The notes beneath the pieces are model-generated. The model was not told where the DNA came from, did not search any database, and worked only from the letters and a program-made list of their open reading frames with translations. From contig NMRA01000244.1 in assembly GCA_002633005.1 (NCBI GenBank), forward strand, positions 364,346 through 428,345: 64,000 nt of DNA, in the 5' to 3' direction. Both the position numbers and the translations under genes were made by a program. Below, piece by piece: positions 60,401 to 62,122 of the stretch. Origin of the DNA: Phoronis australis. Lineage: Eukaryota; Phoronida; Phoronidae. Position 1 is the stretch's first letter. Each line of letters opens with the position of its first letter.

Positions 60401-61779
60401 TTTCAACCGAACTTGAACTCTGCACACAGAATGTACAATTCTGCGTGAATACTGCTCTCTGACTGTTGATGTGGTCATACATTGTCGTCTATTTTATGTC
60501 ACCAATGTTGACGTCTATATTGAAATGTCACGGTACCCCTGGAGAGGTAACATTTGCATCGCAGATCGAAGATTTGATTAGCCAGCCATTTATATAATTC
60601 GATCACCTAAATAATAAAAGACCCATTCCACTGTGACGGCATGCAAATTGTACTGTCTTTAATGTTAAATTACGTTTGTACATATCAGCACTGTAAGTTG
60701 ACCTTAACTGAGTCTTAACTAAATAAAAAAGTTATTGTATTGTGGACTAGTGTGATCCGCACCGTACCTATTTTATTGAATAAAAAGATCGTTGAATGGA
60801 TTGCATGTAGCATTACATGCGCGCACCCAGGACGCTCGGGGGCTCGAACACCCCCCCGCATTTGGCGAAGTGGGCAAAAATCCGCTTCAGAGAAAAAAAC
60901 TCCCGAAAAATGTAGAAAACGAGACAAACGTCCACTAAAAAGGCGGGAACTATCAAAATTCGGCTCATGCACTTTTAATAGCTAAGAACGTACCTTGGTA
61001 AATCTTTGTAAAAGCTCCACATTCTCCAAGCCCCCCATATTTCAGGCTGGGTGCGCGCATGCATTGTACACATTTACCGATGGAGATTTTTGCGAGGCGA
61101 TTCGACATTTTTGTACGCGTAGTAACTAGCTTCAATAAAACTAAGTAAAAAATATCTAACTGAAAAAAAACATCACAAATATGAAATAGGCATTTTCCGT
61201 ACAGAGGTTACGAAATAGAGCAAATAATTATATGCATATGTATACCATCAAACTTCCCCGTAATTGTGCTTGTCTAGAGATTACAACATTGTTGACCAAT
61301 AGACGACCTTCTCCGACCTTTTCTTACATGGGCGCGCACCATAGGGGGCTGGGGTTTGGGGGGGGGGGGCGGCTATAGCCCCCACTTATTTCAGTGCTGC
61401 GCCGCCAACGTTTTCGATTTAGATAATTAATAAAACTTTCCTGTTTATCTATTGTAGTGCTTGACACTTGTTATTTTGCCGTCGGTAGATTATTATAATC
61501 AAACCAACAGACTACCTTCACACTTAAAAAGTCTTTGACTTAGATCACTGAATACCCTTTACACTTACAAGCTGAGATCGTTGAGAACTGAGACATCCTT
61601 GACATAGGCCGAGACCCCCGCGAGCTCTTCGAACCCGAGGAGTAGACAGAGTCCGATCCCGTGCTCAACTGTTTAAGAGGTTTGGTCAAGAGGGCTCCTC
61701 CCGCTCCACCATTAGGGAGTGACTTCGTGACCTTTTCAGGAACGAGCACTTCGTTCTGTGTCGAAGCGCCTGAACCCAT
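217..61779 (-). CDS. Giant multidomain cupredoxin-like/FN3 protein gene (overall span, 3' end outside window)
   Basis: This entry spans a spliced gene, not one ORF. About 41 minus-strand exons from 61779 down to 217 join through GT-AG sites, and the phases match at every junction used, giving about 2,670 residues with no terminal stop inside the window. Approximate residues: alternative N-terminus 1-70; seven cupredoxin-like domains 71-784; chitobiase/Fn3-associated-type module 785-900; two FN3 domains 901-1081; disordered Ser/Gln/His-rich part 1082-1897; basic helical region 1898-2248; charged linker 2249-2411; further FN3 domains 2412-2672 and beyond. No signal peptide or transmembrane segment is visible, so an intracellular scaffold or adhesion-type role is inferred. 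I do not recognise a named family. The domain calls rest on motif reading by eye. Confidence 0.85.
822..960 (-). CDS. Exon 40: FN3 domain 4, middle
   Basis: A 139-bp exon encoding VSLEWEPGKCHEDIHIAGYD, then VMLDGQKAGETLGAIVRQTN and IDNLKP. V.LEWEP.....I.GYDV.LDG...I.NLKPG is a textbook FN3 core. Phase 0 in, 1 out. Confidence 0.88.
1702..1843 (-). CDS. Exon 39: end of FN3 domain 3 and start of FN3 domain 4
   Basis: A 142-bp exon encoding IYVVATYSLDTGQVSSELQF, a short linker and GKPDPPKVWAKSAHLYQ. The strand follows directly from SPGATY of exon 38 across a 7.4-kb intron. PDPPKV begins the next FN3. Phase 2 in, 0 out. Confidence 0.83.
8169..8255 (+). repeat. 30-bp tandem repeat, about 3 copies
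   Basis: Unit taacagttacgccatacaaa followed by taatgcttgg, three copies with a few substitutions. Intronic. Confidence 0.8.
9279..9389 (-). CDS. Exon 38: FN3 domain 3, middle
   Basis: A 111-bp exon encoding FECLQSEISGPALQHCWNIT, then DDNECLVKGLSPGATY. C.VKGLSPGATY is the FN3 E-F turn and its Tyr corner. Phase 2 to 2. Confidence 0.82.
9390..14505 (-). other. Intron between exons 38 and 37
   Basis: Contains the dispersed repeat at 10722-12475. The remainder is AT-rich unique-looking sequence with A/T runs (13360-13960). No exon supported. Confidence 0.5.
10722..12475 (+). repeat. Dispersed repeat with three internal units of about 450 bp
   Basis: The block cacttactaaatttagtaaa recurs near 10980, 11429 and 11878, a spacing of about 449 bp. 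Between repeats lie ccactaggtggcgcaaa and ccactaggaggcgccac blocks. The 5' edge (gagcaacgcggagcattgaa) and the 3' edge (gcgcataaaaatt) recur alone at 24165 and at 1-112. No transposase or reverse transcriptase ORF, so a non-autonomous element is likely. Confidence 0.7.
14506..14684 (-). CDS. Exon 37: start of FN3 domain 3
   Basis: A 179-bp exon encoding GDLDHGDILPAPVISVEHTG, then DGELVRWRLLSEPDKDYNLL and VFVVNVVGQRFDQWVNSDL. PAPVISVEH.GDGELVRWRL fits FN3 A and B strands. Phase 0 in, 2 out. Confidence 0.83.
15086..15230 (-). CDS. Exon 36: basic then acidic linker
   Basis: A 145-bp exon encoding KRRPRSESHATVQVDDVGDI, then GVEDSPERGVSEGQTEV and RAAAFINGPQQ. Acceptor tttcag|A, donor GTAAGT. Phase 2 in, 0 out. 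Confidence 0.82.
16837..17053 (+). mobile_element. MITE, hAT-like ends (copy 1)
   Basis: Bounded by ctgtggaattccc and ggaaaattccaacccctg, with an internal aagaggaaa-rich sequence shared with 54834-55087 and 56109-56321. Non-coding. Confidence 0.6.
17528..19106 (+). repeat. AT-rich 16-bp tandem array split by a transposon
   Basis: aatttaattatatat units at 17528-17580 and again at 19003-19106. The two halves flank the inverted-repeat element, so one array was interrupted by insertion. Confidence 0.8.
17583..19000 (+). mobile_element. 1.4-kb inverted-repeat DNA transposon with TA flanks
   Basis: The ends taccgtattcgccgtaataa and (reverse complement of the right end) taccgaattagccgtaataa match at 18 of 20 positions. 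They are followed inside by ggcgcttat-type subterminal blocks, and TA flanks both sides, as for TA-target elements. The interior is richer in CpG than its surroundings but has no recognisable transposase. The element sits within an aattatatataaattt array and splits it. Confidence 0.8.
19390..19640 (+). repeat. 22-bp tandem repeat followed by CAC/CCA-rich tract
   Basis: Unit tgacagtagttaagtgtggt tg, about three to four copies at 19390-19470, then imperfect accaccacta/ccaccaccac sequence up to the exon 35 donor. Confidence 0.75.
19643..19770 (-). CDS. Exon 35: Lys/Arg-rich linker with NLS-like clusters
   Basis: A 128-bp exon encoding TKPPSGKKVKKTRQHEDGGP, then ELQDGLDSMKKKKRHKP plus two bases. 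It has two basic clusters; with exon 36 (KRRPRS) a third forms across the junction. They resemble nuclear localisation signals, which would fit an intracellular protein. Phase 0 in, 2 out. Confidence 0.78.
20723..20937 (-). CDS. Exon 34, second copy
   Basis: Same 215-bp exon and splice sites as 21916-22130, with near-identical coding sequence. Either this copy or the other joins exon 35. Both in tandem would break frame, because the exon enters in phase 1 and leaves in phase 0. Confidence 0.65.
20956..21028 (-). pseudogene. Exon 35 partial copy, cut at the N base
   Basis: Matches the first 73 bp of exon 35 (TKPPSGKKVKKTRQHEDGG onwards) with the same acceptor tgacag|ACAAAG. It stops at the single N at 20955, after which the sequence jumps into the acceptor region of the second exon 34 copy. 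It lacks a donor and cannot be spliced as written. Best read as an assembly junction, otherwise a truncated duplicate exon. Confidence 0.65.
21916..22130 (-). CDS. Exon 34: acidic Ser-rich linker, first copy
   Basis: A 215-bp exon, acceptor ttctatag|ATGATAG, donor CAG|GTTAGT. Encodes DSTEKSNPIQGGSTVVADTE, an acidic Ser stretch (SNESSEEDFMFIDGTQGPWE) and VNNTVIMNRMQ. A near-identical copy lies at 20723-20937. One of the two is probably an assembly duplicate. Phase 1 in, 0 out. Confidence 0.75.
22198..22280 (+). repeat. 22-bp tandem repeat
   Basis: Unit ttattggtaataatacatgg ta, about three and a half copies. Confidence 0.85.
23083..25060 (+). repeat. 42-bp minisatellite, interrupted, with a single-N join
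   Basis: The unit starts ggtgtgactatagggccagg, then tataggctacatgatcagta ca. There are about 6 copies at 23090-23330, 8 at 23650-23965 and 15 at 24418-25050. Being 14 codons long it is open on both strands, which makes the long repetitive ORFs here. The tail after the second and third blocks is also duplicated (23975-24150 and 25055-25225). The N at 24415 lies at the join. All within the intron between exons 34 and 33. Confidence 0.85.
24165..24345 (+). repeat. 5' fragment of the 450-bp-unit repeat family
   Basis: Shares agagcaacgc.gagc.ttgaaatg and the following ...agtagccagtagagggca... block with 10722-10800. Truncated by the 42-bp minisatellite join. Confidence 0.55.
25592..26644 (-). CDS. 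Exon 33: basic helical region with internal duplication
   Basis: A 1,053-bp exon of 351 codons, acceptor tttcag|GATTACC, donor CAAG|GTTGGT. The first 180 residues are Lys/Arg-rich and helical, with two related segments: FKKVATQVLMYLRLQSAMS...LNWEMIRQIRV and FRQAAKMIRQYISMTKAMR...INWKKLRSIQEV. These look like a duplicated helical motif, IQ-like in basic and hydrophobic spacing but not a clean IQ match. The remainder is Ser/Thr/Gln-rich and disordered. The hydrophobic residues upstream of the acceptor in the same frame are intron. Phase 1 to 1. Confidence 0.85.
26815..27190 (+). repeat. Tandem repeat of about 57 bp beside the exon 32 donor
   Basis: Units read acttgaccaccatc...caccacagttagcagtatttcaaacataca, about six to seven copies. 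The last ends about ten bases inside the intron from the exon 32 donor. Each copy carries gtatgt on the gene strand. Confidence 0.8.
27202..28005 (-). CDS. Exon 32: disordered exon with repeated MGSQTSLGSRQLV motif
   Basis: An 804-bp exon. The acceptor catccaacag|TATCT keeps phase 1. It contains an imperfect repeat of about 35 residues built on SPTRAPMGSQTSLGSRQLV (two close and one diverged copy), plus a basic patch GFRRQAIRRSTSHNF. The ORF is also open upstream to an ATG at 28027 (MAGTHPT) in good context, so this could double as an alternative first exon. Donor GTGAGT, phase 1. Confidence 0.8.
28456..28674 (-). CDS. Exon 31: Gln/His-rich low-complexity exon
   Basis: A 219-bp exon, for example QHQHFQQHQHQFLQQQHALS. 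About half the residues are Gln or His, made by mixed CAG/CAC codons rather than a pure repeat. Such tracts often mediate condensate or coiled-coil contacts; that is inference. Phase 1 to 1. Confidence 0.82.
29089..29241 (-). CDS. Exon 30: disordered linker
   Basis: A 153-bp exon encoding NDIDPFPVEHIYKDPSITTE, then a Pro/His/Thr-rich stretch ending QQSHPQ. Strong donor GTAAGT. No domain. Phase 1 to 1. Confidence 0.8.
29242..31284 (-). other. Intron between exons 30 and 29
   Basis: AT-rich sequence without recognisable repeats, mobile elements or supported exons. ORFs such as the one at 30496-30837 have no coding character that I can defend. Confidence 0.4.
31285..31320 (-). CDS. Exon 29: candidate 36-bp microexon
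   Basis: Acceptor ccgcaag|GA (weak pyrimidine tract), donor CTAG|GTAGGT. Encodes GSLFRGLLDTVL, phase 1 to 1, so it can be skipped without changing frame. Hydrophobic content stands out in an otherwise polar region. Prediction rests on phase and donor only. Confidence 0.45.
   Translation of the reverse strand, partial: EVYSEGFWTQS
31765..32835 (-). CDS. Exon 28: large disordered Ser/Gly/Asp-rich exon
   Basis: A 1,071-bp exon of 357 codons, from acceptor cccag|GTGATAA to donor CAAG|GTACT. Composition is Ser, Gly, Asp and Thr with a Ser run near SSSSSYSCRSGYVES and internal echoes such as PSGVSVVVVDSPSGVSGAIV. PSPRLVASHNSLARNSQ resembles GSRQLVASYSH in exon 32. No folded domain recognised; likely intrinsically disordered. 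The open frame past both edges is chance. Phase 1 to 1. Confidence 0.85.
33266..33305 (+). repeat. Short C-rich tandem repeat
   Basis: cactgccccctccct repeated about two and a half times, intronic, 50 bp from the exon 27 donor. Confidence 0.7.
33354..33518 (-). CDS. Exon 27: acidic linker
   Basis: A 165-bp exon encoding GGGKPKMSNELEVVLPLETA, then an acidic stretch ending EVSEGSGMMPGVDQ. No domain recognised. It starts the long disordered part. Phase 1 to 1. Confidence 0.82.
34136..34235 (-). CDS. Exon 26: FN3 domain 2, second half
   Basis: A 100-bp exon encoding VLPDEDTNRCKVVIEGCQLH, then IPYKFVVMALPGN. The V.I.GC.L...YKFVVMAL strand pair closes FN3 domain 2. Phase 0 in, 1 out. Confidence 0.86.
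34265..34740 (+). repeat. Minisatellite based on agtaatcagtgttagtaaca
   Basis: Higher-order array of about 35-90 bp units mixing gtaatcagtgttagtaacag and gtgctaatcattactaatc. It fills most of the intron between exons 26 and 25 and ends about 30 bp before the exon 25 donor. Confidence 0.8.
34769..34933 (-). CDS. Exon 25: FN3 domain 2, first half
   Basis: A 165-bp exon encoding LMKCPATTETGGPVISLETT, then ALSIVWTSVSTQVQPISGYV and LYLNGQQCGSK. P.ISLE....A..I.W......QPISGYVLYLNG is a clear FN3 A-to-C' pattern. Phase 0 to 0. Confidence 0.88.
35463..35615 (-). CDS. Exon 24: FN3 domain 1, second half
   Basis: A 153-bp exon encoding ITFNNVSYCAMFPAHHNSVF, then VAGLAGGASYDTQLQVFSFD and a tail. VAGL.GGASYDTQLQVFS is the FN3 E-F strand signature (L.PGT.Y...V.A). 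Phase 0 to 0. Confidence 0.85.
36366..36491 (-). CDS. Exon 23: FN3 domain 1, first half
   Basis: A 126-bp exon encoding ALQLRWFSCVPTIRGFFTGS, then GCMEIFWEFPPENALDLIKG and YQ. GSG.MEIFWE.P....D.I.GYQ is the B and C strand pattern of fibronectin type III. Phase 0 to 0. Confidence 0.85.
36770..36900 (+). repeat. Tandem repeat of about 45 bp containing the exon 22 end and donor
   Basis: On the gene strand four copies begin (CAAGATCAG)GTAAAGTG, (ATTATAAG)GTATACTG, (CAATATCAG)GCATAGTG and (CAACATCAG)GTGTACTG, each followed by a ...TTAA...GTGACCCCC-type block. The first is the real exon 22 end. Confidence 0.75.
36896..36980 (-). CDS. Exon 22: polar linker after the Fn3-associated module
   Basis: An 85-bp exon encoding RFWVLSNDTQSVHSEEGEQQ, then VELPKQDQ. 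Its last bases and donor (GATCAG|GTAAAG) are tandemly copied in the following intron (36770-36900). Phase 2 in, 0 out. Confidence 0.8.
37406..37512 (-). CDS. Exon 21: chitobiase/Fn3-associated-type module, second half
   Basis: A 107-bp exon encoding VYTDDKGIVLNKSGLCFIRA, then MAVSEMSENSDVFTS. G.C.IRA.A......S matches the closing strands of this module. The donor TCTAA|GTAAGT gives phase 2. Confidence 0.85.
37985..38750 (-). pseudogene. Decayed non-LTR retrotransposon (LINE) reverse transcriptase fragment
   Basis: On the minus strand, FIDLKKVFDTVDH, then GVPQGSILGPLLF, then the C-terminal thumb ISKKMSKKIGVLKRISKFVN and LFNAIIQPHLDYCLPVWG. These are RT motifs of Jockey/CR1/RTE-type LINEs. The segment where the FADD active site belongs is missing (the text jumps from NSKILSA to an unrelated sequence), there is an in-frame stop after WFQHW, and frames shift. 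Inactive. Confidence 0.85.
39339..39493 (-). CDS. Exon 20: chitobiase/Fn3-associated-type module, first half
   Basis: Encodes PKTPTPFICSEEKGGTVDKN, then CVVRLDCDGGDSKIYYTVDG and TLPELHGTSVK. I..TVDGTLP is the hallmark of the chitobiase/beta-hexosaminidase C-terminal and Fn3-associated beta-sandwich (IYYT.DGS.P). No catalytic domain adjoins it, so the role is probably structural. Phase 1 in, 0 out. Confidence 0.87.
40118..40165 (+). mobile_element. MITE left-end fragment (hAT-like family)
   Basis: cagggcttggaatgaccc...aaaaaagaggaaattttt matches the left end of 54834-55087. No right end found nearby. Confidence 0.5.
41152..41403 (-). CDS. Candidate nested ORF with its own promoter (83 aa)
   Basis: The ATG at 41403 is in good context (catcaATGGCG). 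The 83 codons begin MASAFGIKLRRQIVLFCSQK and end at a TAG. No recognised domain, but unlike most ORFs here it has a mixed, protein-like composition and lies under a TATA-containing upstream region. It sits in the intron between exons 20 and 19 on the same strand, and no donor joins it in frame to exon 20. It could be a small nested gene, an old mobile-element fragment, or chance. Confidence 0.25.
   Translation of the reverse strand: MASAFGIKLRRQIVLFCSQKFGDRGVETISWKKWIKETVNVFSNNISQFLCSMNFKRGTITQCVGESPWTKLESEDRLKTMKH
41455..41505 (-). promoter_or_regulatory. Possible core promoter: TATA box plus CRE
   Basis: On the minus strand tatataag lies at about 41496-41503. The palindrome tgacgtca lies at about 41462-41469, near the expected start site, and an ATG lies about 60 bp further at 41403. 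Motifs alone are weak evidence. Confidence 0.3.
42048..42204 (-). CDS. Exon 19: end of cupredoxin-like domain G
   Basis: A 157-bp exon encoding APLSVVEGSLSFNSGKPVPQ, then FLYTFDEVGVFGVASQGAPG and AGVVIVLSD. It has a complete strand-loop-strand with no Cys, His or Met at ligand positions. Donor GTGAGT, phase 1. Confidence 0.88.
42427..42504 (-). CDS. Exon 18: cupredoxin-like domain G, His-containing part
   Basis: A 78-bp exon encoding NQTILWTWKDCQEAHNIIHV, then NPPDHE. AHNIIHV carries the conserved His. Phase 0 to 0. Confidence 0.87.
43090..43573 (+). mobile_element. 484-bp MITE with 26-bp inverted ends and TA flanks
   Basis: Left end taccgggatttcccgtagaa; the reverse complement of the right end reads taccgggattttccgtagat. 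TA flanks both ends. Inside are gcccaggcgtttatt and gcccatggcataatt blocks, echoing the ggcgcttatt blocks of the element at 17583. No transposase. Confidence 0.8.
44134..44192 (+). repeat. 14-bp tandem repeat containing the exon 17 donor
   Basis: Gene-strand unit GTGAGTTGGTGTTG, four copies (one has TTGAG). The first copy is the exon 17 donor itself, so two identical GTGAGT donors follow at 14-bp steps. Confidence 0.85.
44193..44397 (-). CDS. Exon 17: end of domain F and start of domain G
   Basis: A 205-bp exon encoding RCMNRAVVEKGVYHFTSKSF, a Lys-rich linker, KLSSVIVDELND, then SLVIRVDSTGFHPEKVHIRM. Its donor (ATG|GTGAGTTGG) lies inside a 14-bp tandem repeat, 44134-44192. Phases 2 and 0. 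Confidence 0.85.
45776..45945 (-). CDS. Exon 16: cupredoxin-like domain F, first part
   Basis: A 170-bp exon encoding VCEVMVTSHVDPDPLVCALN, then DVVVWTFKGLRQHDVKLIDS and a polar tail. W.F....QHDV matches the conserved W and His. The most divergent domain so far. Phases 0 and 2. Confidence 0.83.
46179..46230 (-). CDS. Exon 15: last strand of cupredoxin-like domain E
   Basis: A 52-bp exon encoding QSLSKIFGAVVVTSQPS. G.VVV is the closing strand. Acceptor ccttcag|C, donor GTAAGT; phases 2 and 0. Confidence 0.85.
46712..46824 (-). CDS. Exon 14: cupredoxin-like domain E, middle
   Basis: A 113-bp exon encoding VSHQGQFIESGFCSGAPRDS, then AFVHQFTACGVYYYI. The SG......F.H.F...G.Y.Y order is typical of small blue-copper folds. 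Its Cys sits before the strand, not in the ligand position. Phase 0 in, 2 out. Confidence 0.88.
47020..47345 (+). repeat. Degenerate tandem repeats copying the exon 13 end and donor
   Basis: The block ctgcac..tatgctgtt.atcacc.tgctgcc, which is the last 35 bases of exon 13, recurs degenerately near 47190 and in part near 47260. The donor-side block cagtcagtcagaggtcact recurs at about 47078, 47160 and 47235. The copies lost coding capacity (an in-frame stop in the 47190 copy). Confidence 0.7.
47311..47427 (-). CDS. Exon 13: start of cupredoxin-like domain E
   Basis: A 117-bp exon encoding NYTIHVTDSGFEPKILTVHP, then SDRVWWVWQQGDKQHNIVQ. This is the clearest cupredoxin N-terminal half, with GF.P..L.V...D.V.W.W and QHNIV. 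The donor GTGGGT and the exon end are amplified in the downstream intron. Phase 0 to 0. Confidence 0.9.
47659..47816 (-). CDS. Exon 12: end of cupredoxin-like domain D
   Basis: The acceptor is tatatttacag|ACATG, the only one keeping frame with exon 11. It encodes DMCRYLDSEAQQNSS, then GIGVYHFGVTDSPSTMSTST and IIVQPGSR. The exon start and its acceptor are copied about seven times in the upstream intron (47817-48170). Phase 1 in, phase 0 out. Confidence 0.85.
47817..48170 (+). repeat. 49-bp tandem repeat copying the exon 12 acceptor and exon start
   Basis: Gene-strand unit tattatatttacag|ACACG followed by TGCAGGTACCTGGACTCTG and TCACTCACCTG, about seven copies. It matches the true exon 12 boundary (tatatttacag|ACATGTGCAGG). 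As 49 is not a multiple of three, the array is open in all three minus frames. Confidence 0.88.
48927..49064 (-). CDS. Exon 11: cupredoxin-like domain D, His-containing part
   Basis: A 138-bp exon encoding DLTFADSGDRIWWTWDMSEM, then IHNFSIVE with the conserved His, and a Cys-containing polar insertion. The GDRIWWTW motif repeats GDRVWWYW of domain C and DRVWWVW of domain E. Phase 1 to phase 1. Confidence 0.88.
49478..49635 (-). CDS. Exon 10: end of domain C and start of domain D
   Basis: A 158-bp exon encoding KGGLLCHTFDKPGVFFYSDQ, a polar loop, GTVIVRPRQK (last strand of C), then ERYIELSSDGFTP (first strand of D). The loop between the last two strands has no Cys-His-Met. Phase 2 in, phase 1 out. 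Confidence 0.88.
50578..50612 (-). CDS. Exon 9: small domain C exon
   Basis: A 35-bp exon, ATFDGFRWPSP plus two bases. Acceptor ttgcag|GCC and donor AG|GTTAGT. Phases fit both neighbours (0 in, 2 out). Confidence 0.75.
50838..51074 (+). repeat. 47-bp tandem repeat, 5 copies
   Basis: Unit catggtcagcactgtacagc, then tgtgacctcttgaagacatt cattata. Intronic, about 230 bp from exon 9, with no exon sequence in it. Confidence 0.85.
52286..52357 (-). CDS. Exon 8: cupredoxin-like domain C, His-containing part
   Basis: A 72-bp exon of 24 codons: CRKPHGIYQIDAPEIDHPPD then EPYK. The PHGIY segment aligns with PHSVW of domain B. Its acceptor and first codons are the template of the adjacent 72-bp minisatellite at 52380-53235. 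Confidence 0.87.
52380..53235 (+). repeat. 72-bp tandem repeat copying the exon 8 start and acceptor
   Basis: About 12 copies of a unit containing gtgcatctatctggtataca and attgtaatatgaacctaatg. The true exon 8 (gtgcatctatctggtatata ... ctgaaatatgaac) is the terminal unit. In the copies the acceptor reads aatacag|TAAAC, giving an early stop instead of cag|TGCAGG. YQIDA-like remnants of the exon remain. Confidence 0.88.
53293..53389 (-). CDS. Exon 7: start of cupredoxin-like domain C
   Basis: A 97-bp exon encoding EHRVEVLDRSFNPMILLVEA, then GDRVWWYWDRLK. The frame is set by exon 6. A longer ORF in another frame here is read-through into the intronic minisatellite. Donor AAG|GTAAGT, phase 0. 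Confidence 0.87.
54197..54325 (+). repeat. 43-bp tandem repeat, nearly 3 copies
   Basis: Unit acagacatggaatcctatca, then cggtagggtataatgacctt gta. Intronic, about 140 bp from the exon 6 donor. Confidence 0.85.
54464..54598 (-). CDS. Exon 6: rest of cupredoxin-like domain B
   Basis: A 135-bp exon encoding SGLVATQYGSYSQELRYPGL, then YYFQTEGYTIGESYLCIVHVK and TVQK. The P-G-L-Y-Y-F strand matches the penultimate cupredoxin strand. The canonical Cys is replaced by Gln. Phase 2 to phase 2 (donor AA|GTTAGT). Confidence 0.85.
54834..55087 (+). mobile_element. MITE, hAT-like ends (copy 2)
   Basis: Inverted ends cagggcttagaatt and aattccaagccctg (13 of 14 complementary), 254 bp. No exact target duplication seen. 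Non-coding, in the intron just downstream of exon 5 on the gene strand. Confidence 0.7.
55104..55316 (-). CDS. Exon 5: end of domain A and start of cupredoxin-like domain B
   Basis: The acceptor ccatctag|TGCTGG is chosen because it alone restores the frame after exon 4 (AG+T gives Ser). It encodes AGLRCTPLTVTVKPRAETVI, then the domain B start VTDIGFDPCRVSVDEG, and NWKCEIPHSVWEV with a conserved His. Donor GTAAGC, ending in phase 2. Confidence 0.85.
55854..55972 (-). CDS. Exon 4: cupredoxin-like domain A, C-terminal part
   Basis: A 119-bp exon beginning VVHDGESFRPVLGGYNSGP and ending LFTLEGEYKFV plus two bases. It contains the G-x-Y-x-F strand that precedes the metal loop in cupredoxins, but no Cys-His-Met loop. 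Phase 0 to phase 2. Confidence 0.85.
56109..56321 (+). mobile_element. MITE, hAT-like ends (copy 3)
   Basis: About 213 bp, closely similar throughout to 54834-55087 (aaaaatttccaggtgatgta, tgatagaaatatttttgtgt). Right end attccaaaccctgg; left end eroded. Confidence 0.7.
56425..56780 (+). mobile_element. Foldback element with long inverted arms
   Basis: Arm 56445-56513 (ends aaacctgtccctcttttttg) is the inverse of arm 56692-56757 (starts with the complement of the same string). At least 64 bp are recognisably paired with a few mismatches and about 180 bp lie between. Similarity continues weakly outwards (caacta...caacaaaa). No coding. Confidence 0.75.
56939..57054 (+). mobile_element. Small foldback element with 31-bp arms
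   Basis: Arm 56939-56969 (ggtcgggtatagcggtcact then gatttagagaa) pairs with 57024-57054 at about 27 of 31 positions, around a loop of 54 bases. It could form a stable hairpin in RNA or DNA. Confidence 0.75.
57892..57945 (-). CDS. Exon 3: cupredoxin-like domain A, middle
   Basis: A 54-bp exon encoding VVSFSWHELTGNGFNVTQ, phase 0 to phase 0. It carries the conserved W and the position (GFNV) where the other six domains have His. Confidence 0.85.
59033..59103 (-). CDS. Exon 2: start of cupredoxin-like domain A
   Basis: A 71-bp exon, acceptor ggcag|AC, donor CAG|GTAAGG. It encodes GPQEVKITKMGFSVQHLTIN and then EGQ. This is the first strand pair of a cupredoxin fold (V.IT..GF....L.I..G..V.F.W). 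It enters in phase 1 and leaves in phase 0. Confidence 0.85.
59685..60015 (-). CDS. Exon 1b: alternative polybasic first exon
   Basis: Two in-frame ATGs, at 60015 and 59997. The second gives MGKSKTKKRPKRVF, an NLS-like basic start that does not fit myristoylation because Lys follows Gly2. The ORF then runs about 100 polar residues to a good donor (CAG|GTACAC) in phase 1. Joined to exon 2 it reads ...VIAS-D-GPQEVKI. The frame is also open upstream to a cag at about 60027, so exon 1a could instead splice into it as an internal exon, adding LLITMLTNLF. CpG-containing sequence upstream (60030-60480) favours a separate promoter. Confidence 0.6.
60030..60600 (-). promoter_or_regulatory. Probable promoter region for exon 1b
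   Basis: CpG content rises against the surroundings (clusters at 60075-60105 and 60310-60420). No coding features. A tatataaat on the gene strand near 60590 is too far upstream to be an obvious TATA box for exon 1b. The call rests on composition and position. Confidence 0.35.
61569..61779 (-). CDS. Exon 1a: N-terminus with myristoylation-type start
   Basis: Begins MGSGASTQNE. Gly2 followed by small residues and Ser at position 6 fits the N-myristoylation consensus. The rest is Ser/Gly/Arg-rich and low in complexity. The ATG has G at +4. The donor GTAAGT follows 61569, and the exon ends after one base of a codon (phase 1), as exon 1b also does, so both fit exon 2. A cag-type acceptor just upstream of the ATG suggests a non-coding 5' exon may precede it. 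About 70 residues. Confidence 0.75.
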
Positions 61780-62093
61780 CTCACACTGTCTTCTGCAACA
61801 TAAGTCACTGTCATGGAGCTAATCAGTTGTTTCCAGCTACACTGTTACTTTTCCGTGAGTACAATTTTAACGCAAAGACTCTCTATAAAAATGCACTTAA
61901 AAGAATACTAAACCCTGTTTCTGTTATTTCACAATTCTCGTTCCGTCACCTGCTAATGCGTCACTGGCGCACCACTTGAGTGATAAAACAAAATTCAGCT
62001 AAAAGATATATCCTCTCTTTGTCATAGGTTGGATATTTTGGTTCTTGGTGGGCGGTTTTCCCCTACAGTTGTCGTCTAACTTGCCTGAAGAGT
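61780..62093. promoter_or_regulatory. Putative 5' flank of exon 1a, possibly bidirectional
   Basis: 314 bp between the exon 1a ATG (minus) and a possible first coding exon on the plus strand at 62094. No clear TATA box. Confidence 0.3.
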
Positions 62094-62122
62094 ATGTCAC
62101 GCTCGCCAGTTTATCATACTCG
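62094..62122 (+). CDS. Candidate divergent first coding exon
   Basis: ATG TCA CGC... reads MSRSPVYHT plus two bases, then a strong donor GTAAGC. The context is an intergenic gap next to exon 1a. No continuing exon was identified to 64000, so this is a weak candidate. Confidence 0.2.
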
